A stretch of 64,000 bases of DNA, from the NCBI GenBank assembly GCA_942493335.1, contig OW818693.1, positions 2,418,001-2,482,000 on the forward strand, written 5' to 3'. The notes beneath the pieces were generated by a model. The model was not told the origin of the DNA, made no database searches, and worked only from the letters and a program-made list of their open reading frames with translations. The position numbers and the translations under genes were made by a program. Position 1 is the stretch's first letter; every line of letters starts with the position of its first letter. Below, piece by piece: positions 17,767 through 25,317 of the stretch. This stretch comes from JAEWSN01 sp942493335. Lineage in GTDB: Bacteria; Bacillota; Clostridia; DSM-8532.

Positions 17767-19569
17767 TCAGGTGGCAGCAACAACCTCCAGAAAAACTTTC
17801 ACAATTTCCGGATCAAATTGACTGCCCGAACAGAACTTCACCTCTTCCACCGCAGCATTCCGTGACATTCCCTTTCGAAAAACCCGGTCACTGCTCATGC
17901 TGTCAAAGGAATCGGCGATGGACAGAATGCGGGCAAGGAGAGGGATTTCCCTTTCCTTCAATCCCTGGGGGTACCCCTGCCCATTCCACCATTCATGGTG
18001 ACAGAGGATGTCATCTGCAATCGGAGCCAGTTCGGGAGAAGCCATGGCGATCCGCTGACCCGTTTCCGGGTGTTTTCGGATTTCCGCCCATTCCGTTTCC
18101 GTCAGTTTGTCCGGCTTCATGAGAATCCGATCATCGATGAGAACCTTTCCGATATCATGCAGGAGGCTCAGTAACTCCAGTTCGTGCAGCTCTTCCTGAC
18201 TCATCGACAGTCTGGAACCGATGGTCCTTGTCAGCCCGACCAGTCTTTCTGCATGTTCCCGGGTTTCGTGGCTCTTCTCGAACAATGCGTTTCTGATGGA
18301 GGAAATCATGGAGCCGTTCATGCTTTTGTGCTCCACCATCTTGTGCCGGTACATCATGGCTTCAGCGTTCTTCAGGATATCCCCCAATGCCTGTCCTGTA
18401 TGGGATTTTGCCGCATAACCCAATGAAATGCTGAGCTGAAGGATGCCATCCGCATGGACCTCCCGATAATCTTTGCAGGATGCATGGATATGTTCGCAGA
18501 TCCGCATCGTTTCCTGTTCCCTTGTATGGGGAAGAAGGACGCAGAACTCGTCCCCTCCGCACCTGGCCACGATATCGCTTTTCCGCAGACTGCTGCGGAA
18601 GATGCCTGCAATGGCCACGAGCAATTTGTCTCCATATTCGTGTCCGAATACATCGTTGGTGAATTTCAAACCGTTGAGGTCTCCCATGATGACCGCAATG
18701 GGCATCTCCCGATCCGTATCCAGCCGACGGCACTCCTCTTCGAAAAACGCCCGGTTGTACAAACCGGTCAGCAGGTCGTGATAACTGAGGTGAGCAATCT
18801 CCTCTTCCTTGTTCTTCCGCTCCGTGATGTCACGCATGAACGCGCATACCTTCCCGTTGGCAGGCAGGTATGTGCAACTGACCTCAATCGTCAGGATGCT
18901 TTCATGATTTCCATGATATTGGGCTTCAAACCGGTCCGTTCCGTTTGCGATGATCCGCAGCATATGCTGGTCCACTTCCTCCGAGGTTCGAACCGCTTCA
19001 AGCTGTCGGACATTCATCGTCAGCAACTGATTCCGCGAATAACCGAACAGCCTGCACATGGCGTCATTCACACGCAGCAGATTGCCGTCGGTATCGCAGA
19101 CGAGGAAACCATCCATTGTCGCCTGGATGATGGCCCTGTATTCCTCTTCAGCCTGTCGGATATCGGTAATGTCCTGGATGACACCGACCACCTTGACGGG
19201 CCTGCCCTTCCCATCCCGCTCGCATTCCGCGATGGAATGGATGATCCGCAGCGAAGAATCTCCGACCCTTCGCACCCTGAACTCCATATCATAAGCCGCT
19301 TTCCCCGCAATCAGTTCTGCCAGGGCATTATCAAGTTTTTCCCGATCCTCAGGGAGAACAATATCCTGCGCTTTTCTCAGATCCATGTGCGCTGCGTCTT
19401 CATCCAGCCCATAGATGGAGAAAGCCTCCCTGGAAGCCCACATGTGCATGCCCTCCAGGGTCAGTTCCCAGTTTCCAACATGAGCCAATGCCTGTACCCG
19501 TTGCATGCGGGCTTCGCTTTGGTGCAGGGCATCCTGCCAGTTGCCTTCGGATACGGTTGCTCCGCTCAT
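17767..19569 (-). CDS. PAS-PAS-GGDEF-HD-GYP cyclic di-GMP protein
   Basis: This 600-residue soluble protein is predicted to both make and break cyclic di-GMP in response to signals sensed by PAS domains. It has a PAS with PAC segment (about 25-135), a second PAS (about 140-255), GGDEF (about 260-425) and an HD-GYP phosphodiesterase (about 430-600). The GGDEF site ARCGGDEF is intact, with an RKSD inhibitory site exactly five residues before it. The HD half has HDIGK, HHEWWNGQGYP and the ADSFDSM helix, so it looks active. There are no TM segments. The start follows AAAGGGG. It is single-gene, between the epimerase terminator and the ctsR promoter. Confidence 0.92.
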   Translation of the reverse strand: MSGATVSEGNWQDALHQSEARMQRVQALAHVGNWELTLEGMHMWASREAFSIYGLDEDAAHMDLRKAQDIVLPEDREKLDNALAELIAGKAAYDMEFRVRRVGDSSLRIIHSIAECERDGKGRPVKVVGVIQDITDIRQAEEEYRAIIQATMDGFLVCDTDGNLLRVNDAMCRLFGYSRNQLLTMNVRQLEAVRTSEEVDQHMLRIIANGTDRFEAQYHGNHESILTIEVSCTYLPANGKVCAFMRDITERKNKEEEIAHLSYHDLLTGLYNRAFFEEECRRLDTDREMPIAVIMGDLNGLKFTNDVFGHEYGDKLLVAIAGIFRSSLRKSDIVARCGGDEFCVLLPHTREQETMRICEHIHASCKDYREVHADGILQLSISLGYAAKSHTGQALGDILKNAEAMMYRHKMVEHKSMNGSMISSIRNALFEKSHETREHAERLVGLTRTIGSRLSMSQEELHELELLSLLHDIGKVLIDDRILMKPDKLTETEWAEIRKHPETGQRIAMASPELAPIADDILCHHEWWNGQGYPQGLKEREIPLLARILSIADSFDSMSSDRVFRKGMSRNAAVEEVKFCSGSQFDPEIVKVFLEVVAAT

Positions 19570-19663
19570 TTCAAATTCCCCTTTCTCACCACGAGGGAGG
19601 CGGGAAGATGATATGCATGGACATTTCGCACACTAGGATGAAGCGGCAACGAAAAACGATAGG

Positions 19664-19691
19664 CAAAAAAACGATCCTTCACAGTATCGTT
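19664..19691 (-). terminator. Terminator of the epimerase gene
   Basis: An AACGAT/ATCGTT stem with a 10-base loop is followed by a T7 run on the minus strand, immediately after the epimerase stop. Confidence 0.8.
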
Positions 19692-19697
19692 GATTTG

Positions 19698-20813
19698 TCA
19701 CAATAATTTCGACACAATCTTTATACCCATAAAGAAGCGGAATAACCGAATAATTGGCAAAGAAGTCAGGATTCCTTTGAGCCTTACTTCAGAAAGCGGC
19801 GGTGTTTTTGCTTGCTTCCAACCTGGAATCCACCGGTTCGGCCATGTCCTGTCCGACTCGTCCAATTCTCCGGGCAATGGGCTGCCATCCTTTTGCTTTC
19901 TCTGTATCGCAGCGCTCCAGCGCAGGGTCGGCAGCAGCCCTTCGGAGAGGTTCCGGAGCGGAATCCAGTCCAAATCATGCTTGATGGCCGCATTGTCGAC
20001 GCCAGCCGAAGATTTCGGCGGAGCGATGAGACTGTGCGTTGGATCGGAGGTTTCTGCGTCCGGCCAGGTATCTCCCTGCTGCAGCCAGGACCGAACCGCC
20101 CGGATCTGTGCGCGGATTTGTGCACGATCATACGCTTGGCCGGAGGACAAGTCATATGAACCCGATCCTGCGCCTTCCGAAAACCGGAAGACGGCTTCCG
20201 CCGCATCCGATACATAGAGCCAATCCCGCGGTTCATCCGGGGATTCCCTTGAAAACGGCCTGAGGCCCTTGATGACAAGCTCATTGCCAGTCGGTTCACG
20301 TTCAATCGCGTGGAGCCAGCTGAGCAGGGGACCGCCGGCTCTGTTTTCCGTCATCCTGGGTCCATAAAGGTGCGTCATGCGGAATATTCCGATTTGAAGA
20401 CCGCCTTTGCCTTGGTATTCCGCACAAAGCAGATCAGCCATCCGTTGCGCATGAGCCTGTTCCTTATCCACTTGGTACTCTTCGACAAGCAGGAAACGCC
20501 TGACGCCTGATGCGACGGCTCCCTGCAGTAAATTGTCCAGTCCGTTGAGACCTGTCGCGTCAAAAGGATCAGGCACGGCACCGGATGATCGCCAGGCACA
20601 GTGAACCACGCAATCCGCCTTGAAATTACGCATGACCTCCAGACAACGCCGGTCATCAGCCCTCAAACGGAATAGCTGGGTCTTGCAATGCACATTGCGC
20701 TTTTTTCCGGTGGAGAGATCGTCCAGAATTCCGATTTCGTCGTTTTCCCGATTCAGTTTTTCTACAATATGGGATCCTAGGAAGCCAAGGCCTCCGACAA
20801 CAAGCACACGCAT
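19698..20813 (-). CDS. NAD(P)-dependent sugar epimerase/dehydratase (extended SDR)
   Basis: This 371-residue protein belongs to the extended short-chain dehydrogenase family that acts on nucleotide sugars, such as UDP-glucose 4-epimerases. The Rossmann motif GGLGFLGSHI is at the N-terminus, LDDLSTGKKRN follows as the adenine-binding strand, and the YQVDK pentad supplies the Tyr-x3-Lys pair. The serine usually found before the tyrosine is replaced by a VEE segment, which is unusual. The C-terminal half is longer and less conserved and ends in a hydrophobic basic tail (IIRLFRFFMGIKIV) that may touch the membrane. The substrate cannot be assigned. GGAAAGG supports the start. Confidence 0.8.
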   Translation of the reverse strand: MRVLVVGGLGFLGSHIVEKLNRENDEIGILDDLSTGKKRNVHCKTQLFRLRADDRRCLEVMRNFKADCVVHCAWRSSGAVPDPFDATGLNGLDNLLQGAVASGVRRFLLVEEYQVDKEQAHAQRMADLLCAEYQGKGGLQIGIFRMTHLYGPRMTENRAGGPLLSWLHAIEREPTGNELVIKGLRPFSRESPDEPRDWLYVSDAAEAVFRFSEGAGSGSYDLSSGQAYDRAQIRAQIRAVRSWLQQGDTWPDAETSDPTHSLIAPPKSSAGVDNAAIKHDLDWIPLRNLSEGLLPTLRWSAAIQRKQKDGSPLPGELDESDRTWPNRWIPGWKQAKTPPLSEVRLKGILTSLPIIRLFRFFMGIKIVSKLL

Positions 20814-21001
20814 GGGACCTTTCCGGAAAGAGAAGGCGGGATTTCCCGATGGGGGAAATCATGCCGCAGGCTTCCTATGGAATCGGCAAGAATCATAGAG
20901 CAGGGAAAAGGACTCCGGCAATTGATTCAATCGTCATTCGACATTGGAATATGTTTCCATTAATTGCCAGATCAATGATAGCGGACTTGCAATCCGCAGA
21001 T

Positions 21002-21151
21002 TCAGAGAATTTTTCTTCCTTGAATCAGCCTTATCAATATCACAATAATGGCAATGACCAGGAGAACATGGATGAATCCGTTCAGGGTGACGGAGGTGAC
21101 TATACCCAACAACCACAGGATAATCAGAATGACAGCTATCGTCCAAAGCAT
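21002..21151 (-). CDS. Small membrane protein of the lmo0937 type
   Basis: This 49-residue protein begins MLWTIAVILIILWLLG and ends RLIQGRKIL, with a second hydrophobic helix HVLLVIAIIVILI. The MLWTIAVIL start, the LWLLG helix end and the RLIQG tail match a widespread family of tiny membrane proteins with unknown role, seen in Listeria (lmo0937) and many Firmicutes. Two TM helices are predicted, separated by a TSVTLNGF turn. A GGAAAGGA stretch lies about 10-12 bases before the ATG. A short GCGGA/TCCGC stem lies immediately after the stop. It is easy to miss because of its length. Confidence 0.75.
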   Translation of the reverse strand: MLWTIAVILIILWLLGIVTSVTLNGFIHVLLVIAIIVILIRLIQGRKIL

Positions 21152-21465
21152 CTTTCATCGTCCTTTCCATATGTTTCCTTTGGTTCGGATCCATGCAATC
21201 GGCAATCGCATTTTCCTTTTCCGCGATGCCAGAACAAGACAGACAAACAGGTTGTCCATATTGCCAGATTCTTTTCTTCTTCGTGGCAAAAATAATGGCA
21301 AGGTAAGCTGAACAGCCCTCAAAACTGGGGATTCCGCCCTGAGGCAAGGTGCGGCGATATAAGGGTACAGGAACAGGGTACAAAAAGCATTGCGCAAACC
21401 CGACGTTCTACGAGGCACTATTGCCCGTATCTCAATCGATTGTTTTTTCCATTGTGAGGGGTTCA

Positions 21466-21598
21466 CTGATGTGAAATGGGTTCGCTGATGTGAAATGGGT
21501 TCGCTGATGTGAAATGGGTTTGCTGATGTGAAATGAGTCCGATGATGTGAAATGGGTTCGCTGATGTGAAATGGATCCACTGATGTGAGGGGTATCTC
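21466..21598. repeat. 19-bp tandem repeat, seven copies
   Basis: Copies start at 21466, 21485, 21504, 21523, 21542, 21561 and 21580, with the unit CTGATGTGAAATGGGTTCG and few changes. The last copy is shortened (CTGATGTGAGG), and a degenerate half-copy with the same TGTGAGGGG end precedes the array. It lies between the antitoxin gene and the small membrane protein. A frame overlapping the antitoxin stop runs through it as a 19-residue repeat, but does not look like a real protein. Confidence 0.95.
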
Positions 21599-21639
21599 CG
21601 TTGATTGCATTCGCCTTGGCGGTTTCCAAACGGAAGGCA

Positions 21640-21936
21640 TCACTTGTTTTCGCCTTTCAGCAGTTCATGCTTCAGGCTGTCGATGGAATACCGCCGCCTG
21701 TTCCCTTCTTTCGGGATGGCGGAGAGGATGTTGGCAAAATCATCGGCATCCATGCTTCCCATGTATTCGATGAACACGGAAAGCTTTTCATATTCGGAGA
21801 TGGAGAACAGAACCGCTTCCGGTTGGTTGTTCTTCAGAATGAAGATTTTTCCGCAGTTTTCTGCCTTTTCCCTGCACGACTTGTAGTTCTTGATCATATC
21901 AGAAGTCGATACGATGGCATCTGCGGAAATATTCAT
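21640..21936 (-). CDS. Phd/YefM-type antitoxin without a toxin
   Basis: This 98-residue protein resembles the Phd/YefM antitoxins, which bind DNA with an N-terminal dimer domain and neutralise a Doc- or RelE-type toxin with the C-terminus. The pattern is typical: SADAIVSTSDMIKNYKSCREKA, then a KIFILKNNQPEAVLFSISEYEKL core. No toxin gene follows; the 19-bp repeat array lies in that place. A GGAAGGGG site precedes the ATG. It is probably an orphan or a remnant of a decayed toxin-antitoxin module, although orphan Phd-like regulators also exist. Confidence 0.75.
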   Translation of the reverse strand: MNISADAIVSTSDMIKNYKSCREKAENCGKIFILKNNQPEAVLFSISEYEKLSVFIEYMGSMDADDFANILSAIPKEGNRRRYSIDSLKHELLKGENK

Positions 21937-21970
21937 CTGAATTCCCCTTCCTTTTTCATGCTATGGCGCA

Positions 21971-21999
21971 ACTCTATTCCATCTCATATGATTTGTCAA
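21971..21999 (-). promoter_or_regulatory. Antitoxin promoter
   Basis: A perfect TTGACA (minus strand, 21994-21999) is separated by 17 bases from TAGAGT (21971-21976). The surrounding DNA is AT-rich. Confidence 0.65.
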
Positions 22000-22113
22000 C
22001 CCTTATATTCGATAATTATATAAATATTTATTTGAATTTTTGTGCAAACATTGATCTATCGGGATATCTCCCAGACGAAATGAGCGATTTTCATGTACTT
22101 GCCTTCAAAGATG

Positions 22114-22148
22114 TATAATGGCACCATGCGAGAGATAGATAATCTCTC
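22114..22148 (+). promoter_or_regulatory. cheB-cheR -10 and leader hairpin
   Basis: TATAAT at 22114-22119 lacks a good -35 partner. Downstream, GAGAGAT/ATCTCTC (22130-22148) forms a perfect 7-bp hairpin that ends two bases before the GGAGGTG ribosome site. It could be an operator or a translation-control hairpin. Confidence 0.45.
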
Positions 22149-22160
22149 ATGGAGGTGACC

Positions 22161-23660
22161 ATGGCAGACAGGAAACCGGCACGTTCCAGTCAGAAATCGA
22201 ACCGGTTGTCCTTACCGTCCGTGGCGGATTCATCTGGTGCCTTTTCCTTCCCAATCGTCGGTATCGGCGCTTCTGCAGGTGGGTTGGCCGCTTTCGAGGC
22301 TTTCTTTTCCGGCATGCCGGCAGATCGTGATCCCGATATGGCTTTTGTCCTCGTCCAGCATCTCGCTCCTGATCATAAAAGCCTGTTGACCGACCTGATC
22401 CGTCGCTGCACCCGCATGCAGGTGATTGAAGTGGAAGATGGCATGGAGGTCAAAGCAAACTGTGTCTATGTCATTCCACCAAACCGGGATATGCTTTTGG
22501 ACAGCGGAAAACTCAAGCTGCAGAGCCCGCTTGCTCCGCACGGACAACGTCTGCCCATTGATTATTTTTTCTGCTCGCTGGCGCAGGATCAGAAGAACCG
22601 TGCCATCTGCATCATCCTGTCCGGTTCGGGCAGCGATGGAACCCAGGGCATGCGTGCCATCAAGGCCGAAGGCGGCATGGCAATGATCCAAAACCCCGAA
22701 TCCACCGAGTATGACAGCATGCCCCGCAACGCACTCGCGACCGGCATGGTGGATTATGTTCTTCCTCCTGCCGAAATGCCCGCACAATTGATTGGCTATG
22801 CCACACATGCATTCGATCAGAGCCCGCGTATACAGCCGATGAAATCGCAAAAAACGGAAGAAAAGCTTCAGGAGATCCACACCCTCCTTCATTCGCAGAC
22901 AGGACATGATTTCTCCAAGTACAAGCCGAATACCATCCAACGCCGGATCGAACGGCGAATGGCTGTTCGACAGATCAACGTGATGGACGAATATGCAGAG
23001 TACCTGAAAAAGAATCCCGATGAGGTGAGTACGCTGTTCCGGGACCTTCTCATCGGCGTGACCAGTTTTTTTCGGGATCCTGAAGCATTCGAGGTGTTGG
23101 CCAGTCAGGTCATCCCAAAACTGTTCACCGGCAAACCCGTTGGTTCCGAGATCCGCATTTGGGTCCCGGGATGCTCAACTGGGGAGGAAGCCTATTCCAT
23201 CGCCATGCTCCTGCAGGAGCACATGGATGTGCTGCACCAGCCTTACAGAATTCAGCTGTTCGCAACCGACATGGATCGACAGTCCATTCTTGCCGCACGA
23301 GCCGGCATCTACCCATCCGGAATCATAGATGCACTATCTCCGGAAAGACTCTCGCGCTTTTTTTCGGTAGAATCTGATAAAAACACGTTCCGCGTCAGTA
23401 AAAGCATCCGCGACATGTTGATCTTCTCCGAGCAGGACCTTATCCGGGATCCGCCCTTCTCCAGGCTGGACCTCATCAGCTGCCGCAACCTCCTCATATA
23501 CATGGGGGGCGGATCTGCAGAAGAAACTCATGCCCCATTTCCATTACGCTCTGCGCCCAGGCGGATTCCTTTTTCTTGGTTCCTCCGAAACAATCGGAGA
23601 ATTCAGTTCGCTGTTTTCTCCCGTAGACAGAAAATGGAAACTATTTCAACGCAAGGATGA
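22161..23660 (+). CDS. CheB-CheR fusion, N-terminal part of a frameshifted gene
   Basis: This fragment carries the chemotaxis methylesterase and methyltransferase halves of a CheB-CheR-PAS fusion. The CheB catalytic residues are present: GASAGG (nucleophile Ser), HLAPDH and SGSGSDGT. The CheR part has GCSTGEEAYS for AdoMet binding and ATDMD. It lacks a receiver domain. The frame is correct up to RNLLIYMG; the last 50 or so residues read out of frame after a run of six Gs (23504-23509). Removing one G restores MGADLQKKLMPHF and joins the downstream fragment. The GGAGGTG site favours ATG 22161 over ATG 22149. Confidence 0.85.
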   Translation: MADRKPARSSQKSNRLSLPSVADSSGAFSFPIVGIGASAGGLAAFEAFFSGMPADRDPDMAFVLVQHLAPDHKSLLTDLIRRCTRMQVIEVEDGMEVKANCVYVIPPNRDMLLDSGKLKLQSPLAPHGQRLPIDYFFCSLAQDQKNRAICIILSGSGSDGTQGMRAIKAEGGMAMIQNPESTEYDSMPRNALATGMVDYVLPPAEMPAQLIGYATHAFDQSPRIQPMKSQKTEEKLQEIHTLLHSQTGHDFSKYKPNTIQRRIERRMAVRQINVMDEYAEYLKKNPDEVSTLFRDLLIGVTSFFRDPEAFEVLASQVIPKLFTGKPVGSEIRIWVPGCSTGEEAYSIAMLLQEHMDVLHQPYRIQLFATDMDRQSILAARAGIYPSGIIDALSPERLSRFFSVESDKNTFRVSKSIRDMLIFSEQDLIRDPPFSRLDLISCRNLLIYMGGGSAEETHAPFPLRSAPRRIPFSWFLRNNRRIQFAVFSRRQKMETISTQG

Positions 23661-25239
23661 GCAGGCCGGCACAAAGCGCATCCGTTCCGGAGGTTTTGTC
23701 CCAGGCAGATTGGATCCGGAGCCTGTCTCCCGAAGAACGTCCGGGCCTGTTCAAGTCACGGAAAAGCCAAACCTGCGCGAGATCACGGAGCAGGCCCTCT
23801 TGAAGCTGACCTCACCCACCGGCATACTCGTCACGGCACAGGGGGACATTCTCTACCAGCATGGTCGATCGGGTCTGTATCTGGAACCTGTTCCGGGCGA
23901 ACCTGGGATCAGCAATATCCTGAAAATGGCACGAGACGGGCTTCGCCGCGAATTGACCATCTCGCTGCACAGAGCGGTCCATACCGGACTACCTGTTCTT
24001 CACAACAACCTGATCATTCAATCAAACGGACACGCCATCCATACACATCTCAGCCTCTGCCCGATTTCCATCCAGCCGGATTCCGGTTCGGTTTCAAATC
24101 CCAGCGAACAAATCGCCACAGCACCTTCGCTGTATCTTGTCATTCTGGGCGAAGCGGATGCCAGTCCGGACGGCAAAGACATTCTTTCGAAAAGACGGTC
24201 TGAATTCACGACGGAATCCGACGTTCCCGCATCTGGTCCTGATACCTTCGAGTCCCCTTCCGTACTGGCTTCCACCGTAGATGCCCTTCGTCTTGAGCTG
24301 AAGGTCCGGGAGGACTATCTGCAGGCCACACAGGAGGAACTGGAAACGGCCGGTGAAGAGCTGAAGTCCTCCAATGAGGAAATGCAGTCCGTGAATGAGG
24401 AACTGCAATCCACCAACGAGGAGCTGGAAACCTCCAAGGAGGAGCTCCAATCCATCAACGAGGAACTCGCAACGGTAAATGCCGAACTACAGGCGAAAGT
24501 GACGGATTTATCCGCTGCCAACAATGACATGAACAACCTGCTTGCCGGGACCGGCATCGCCACGGTCTTCGTGGACCATGACCTGCGGATTCTCCGCTTC
24601 ACGCCTGCCGCCAGCAACATCATCAATCTGATCATCAGCGATATGGGTCGGCCTGTTTCCCATATTGTCACCAAACTGGTCGGATATGATCGACTGGTCC
24701 GGGACATTCAATCCGTTCTGGACACATTGGTCCCGGTCGAAGTCAATGTACAGACCGAAGAGGAACGCTGGTACACCATGCGCATCCAACCCTATCGGAC
24801 GGTGGAAAACGTGATCGAGGGCGCCGTAATCACCTTTGTCGATATTACCGAAATGAAAAGGGTGTGGGAATCCCTGAGTGTTTCTGAAGCCCGATACCGG
24901 CAGCTCTTTGAAGCCGTACAGGAAGGAATCCTTATCATGGATGCGGAGACCGGCTTGATCACGGATGTGAATCCCTATCTGACTACGTTGACAGGATATG
25001 CGCGGACCCATTTCGTAGACCGCTGTATTTGGGACATCACCTTGCTGAAGGGCATCGTCCCGGATTGCGAGCATTTTGCGGCTCTTCAAAAACAAAACTA
25101 TGTCCGAACGGAACACCGACAAGTACCGACAGCAAACAACAGGATGATTGCAGTGGAATTCATCAGCAATGTCCACCAGGTTGGTTCCAAGCGGTTCATG
25201 CAGTGCAACATCCGCCGTCTGGGCAAGGAAGAGGCCTGA
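23530..25239 (+). CDS. CheR C-terminus with coiled coil and PAS domains, C-terminal part of the frameshifted gene
   Basis: This continues the CheB-CheR gene in a shifted frame. It begins with the CheR C-terminal segment HYALRPGGFLFLGSSETIGEF, then a linker, a long Glu-rich coiled coil of repeated EELQSTNEEL-like units (24300-24510), a PAS domain (about residues 335-455) and a second PAS (about 460-565). CheB-CheR-PAS fusions often continue into a histidine kinase, but none is present here. Without the frameshift the protein would be about 1,026 residues. This fragment has no ribosome site of its own near the ATG at 23530, so it is probably not translated alone. Confidence 0.85.
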   Translation: MPHFHYALRPGGFLFLGSSETIGEFSSLFSPVDRKWKLFQRKDEQAGTKRIRSGGFVPGRLDPEPVSRRTSGPVQVTEKPNLREITEQALLKLTSPTGILVTAQGDILYQHGRSGLYLEPVPGEPGISNILKMARDGLRRELTISLHRAVHTGLPVLHNNLIIQSNGHAIHTHLSLCPISIQPDSGSVSNPSEQIATAPSLYLVILGEADASPDGKDILSKRRSEFTTESDVPASGPDTFESPSVLASTVDALRLELKVREDYLQATQEELETAGEELKSSNEEMQSVNEELQSTNEELETSKEELQSINEELATVNAELQAKVTDLSAANNDMNNLLAGTGIATVFVDHDLRILRFTPAASNIINLIISDMGRPVSHIVTKLVGYDRLVRDIQSVLDTLVPVEVNVQTEEERWYTMRIQPYRTVENVIEGAVITFVDITEMKRVWESLSVSEARYRQLFEAVQEGILIMDAETGLITDVNPYLTTLTGYARTHFVDRCIWDITLLKGIVPDCEHFAALQKQNYVRTEHRQVPTANNRMIAVEFISNVHQVGSKRFMQCNIRRLGKEEA

Positions 25240-25258
25240 TCTGCCAGGAGATCAGGCC
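25233..25258 (+). terminator. Terminator between cheB-cheR and glmS
   Basis: A perfect 10-bp stem GGCCTGATCT/AGATCAGGCC with a 6-base loop lies at the end of the PAS coding region and is followed by CTTCTC. It may act for both convergent genes. Confidence 0.6.
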
Positions 25259-25317
25259 CTTCTCGGGTTGACAGTTTCACCAGGGTAATGTCAAGTCGTT
25301 TTTTCGCCTTCCCCTCT

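Noticed and set aside
21155..21643. 162-codon frame overlapping the antitoxin stop, a possible toxin
   Set aside because: It is mostly the 19-bp repeat translated and overlaps the small membrane protein gene; it does not resemble RelE or Doc toxins.
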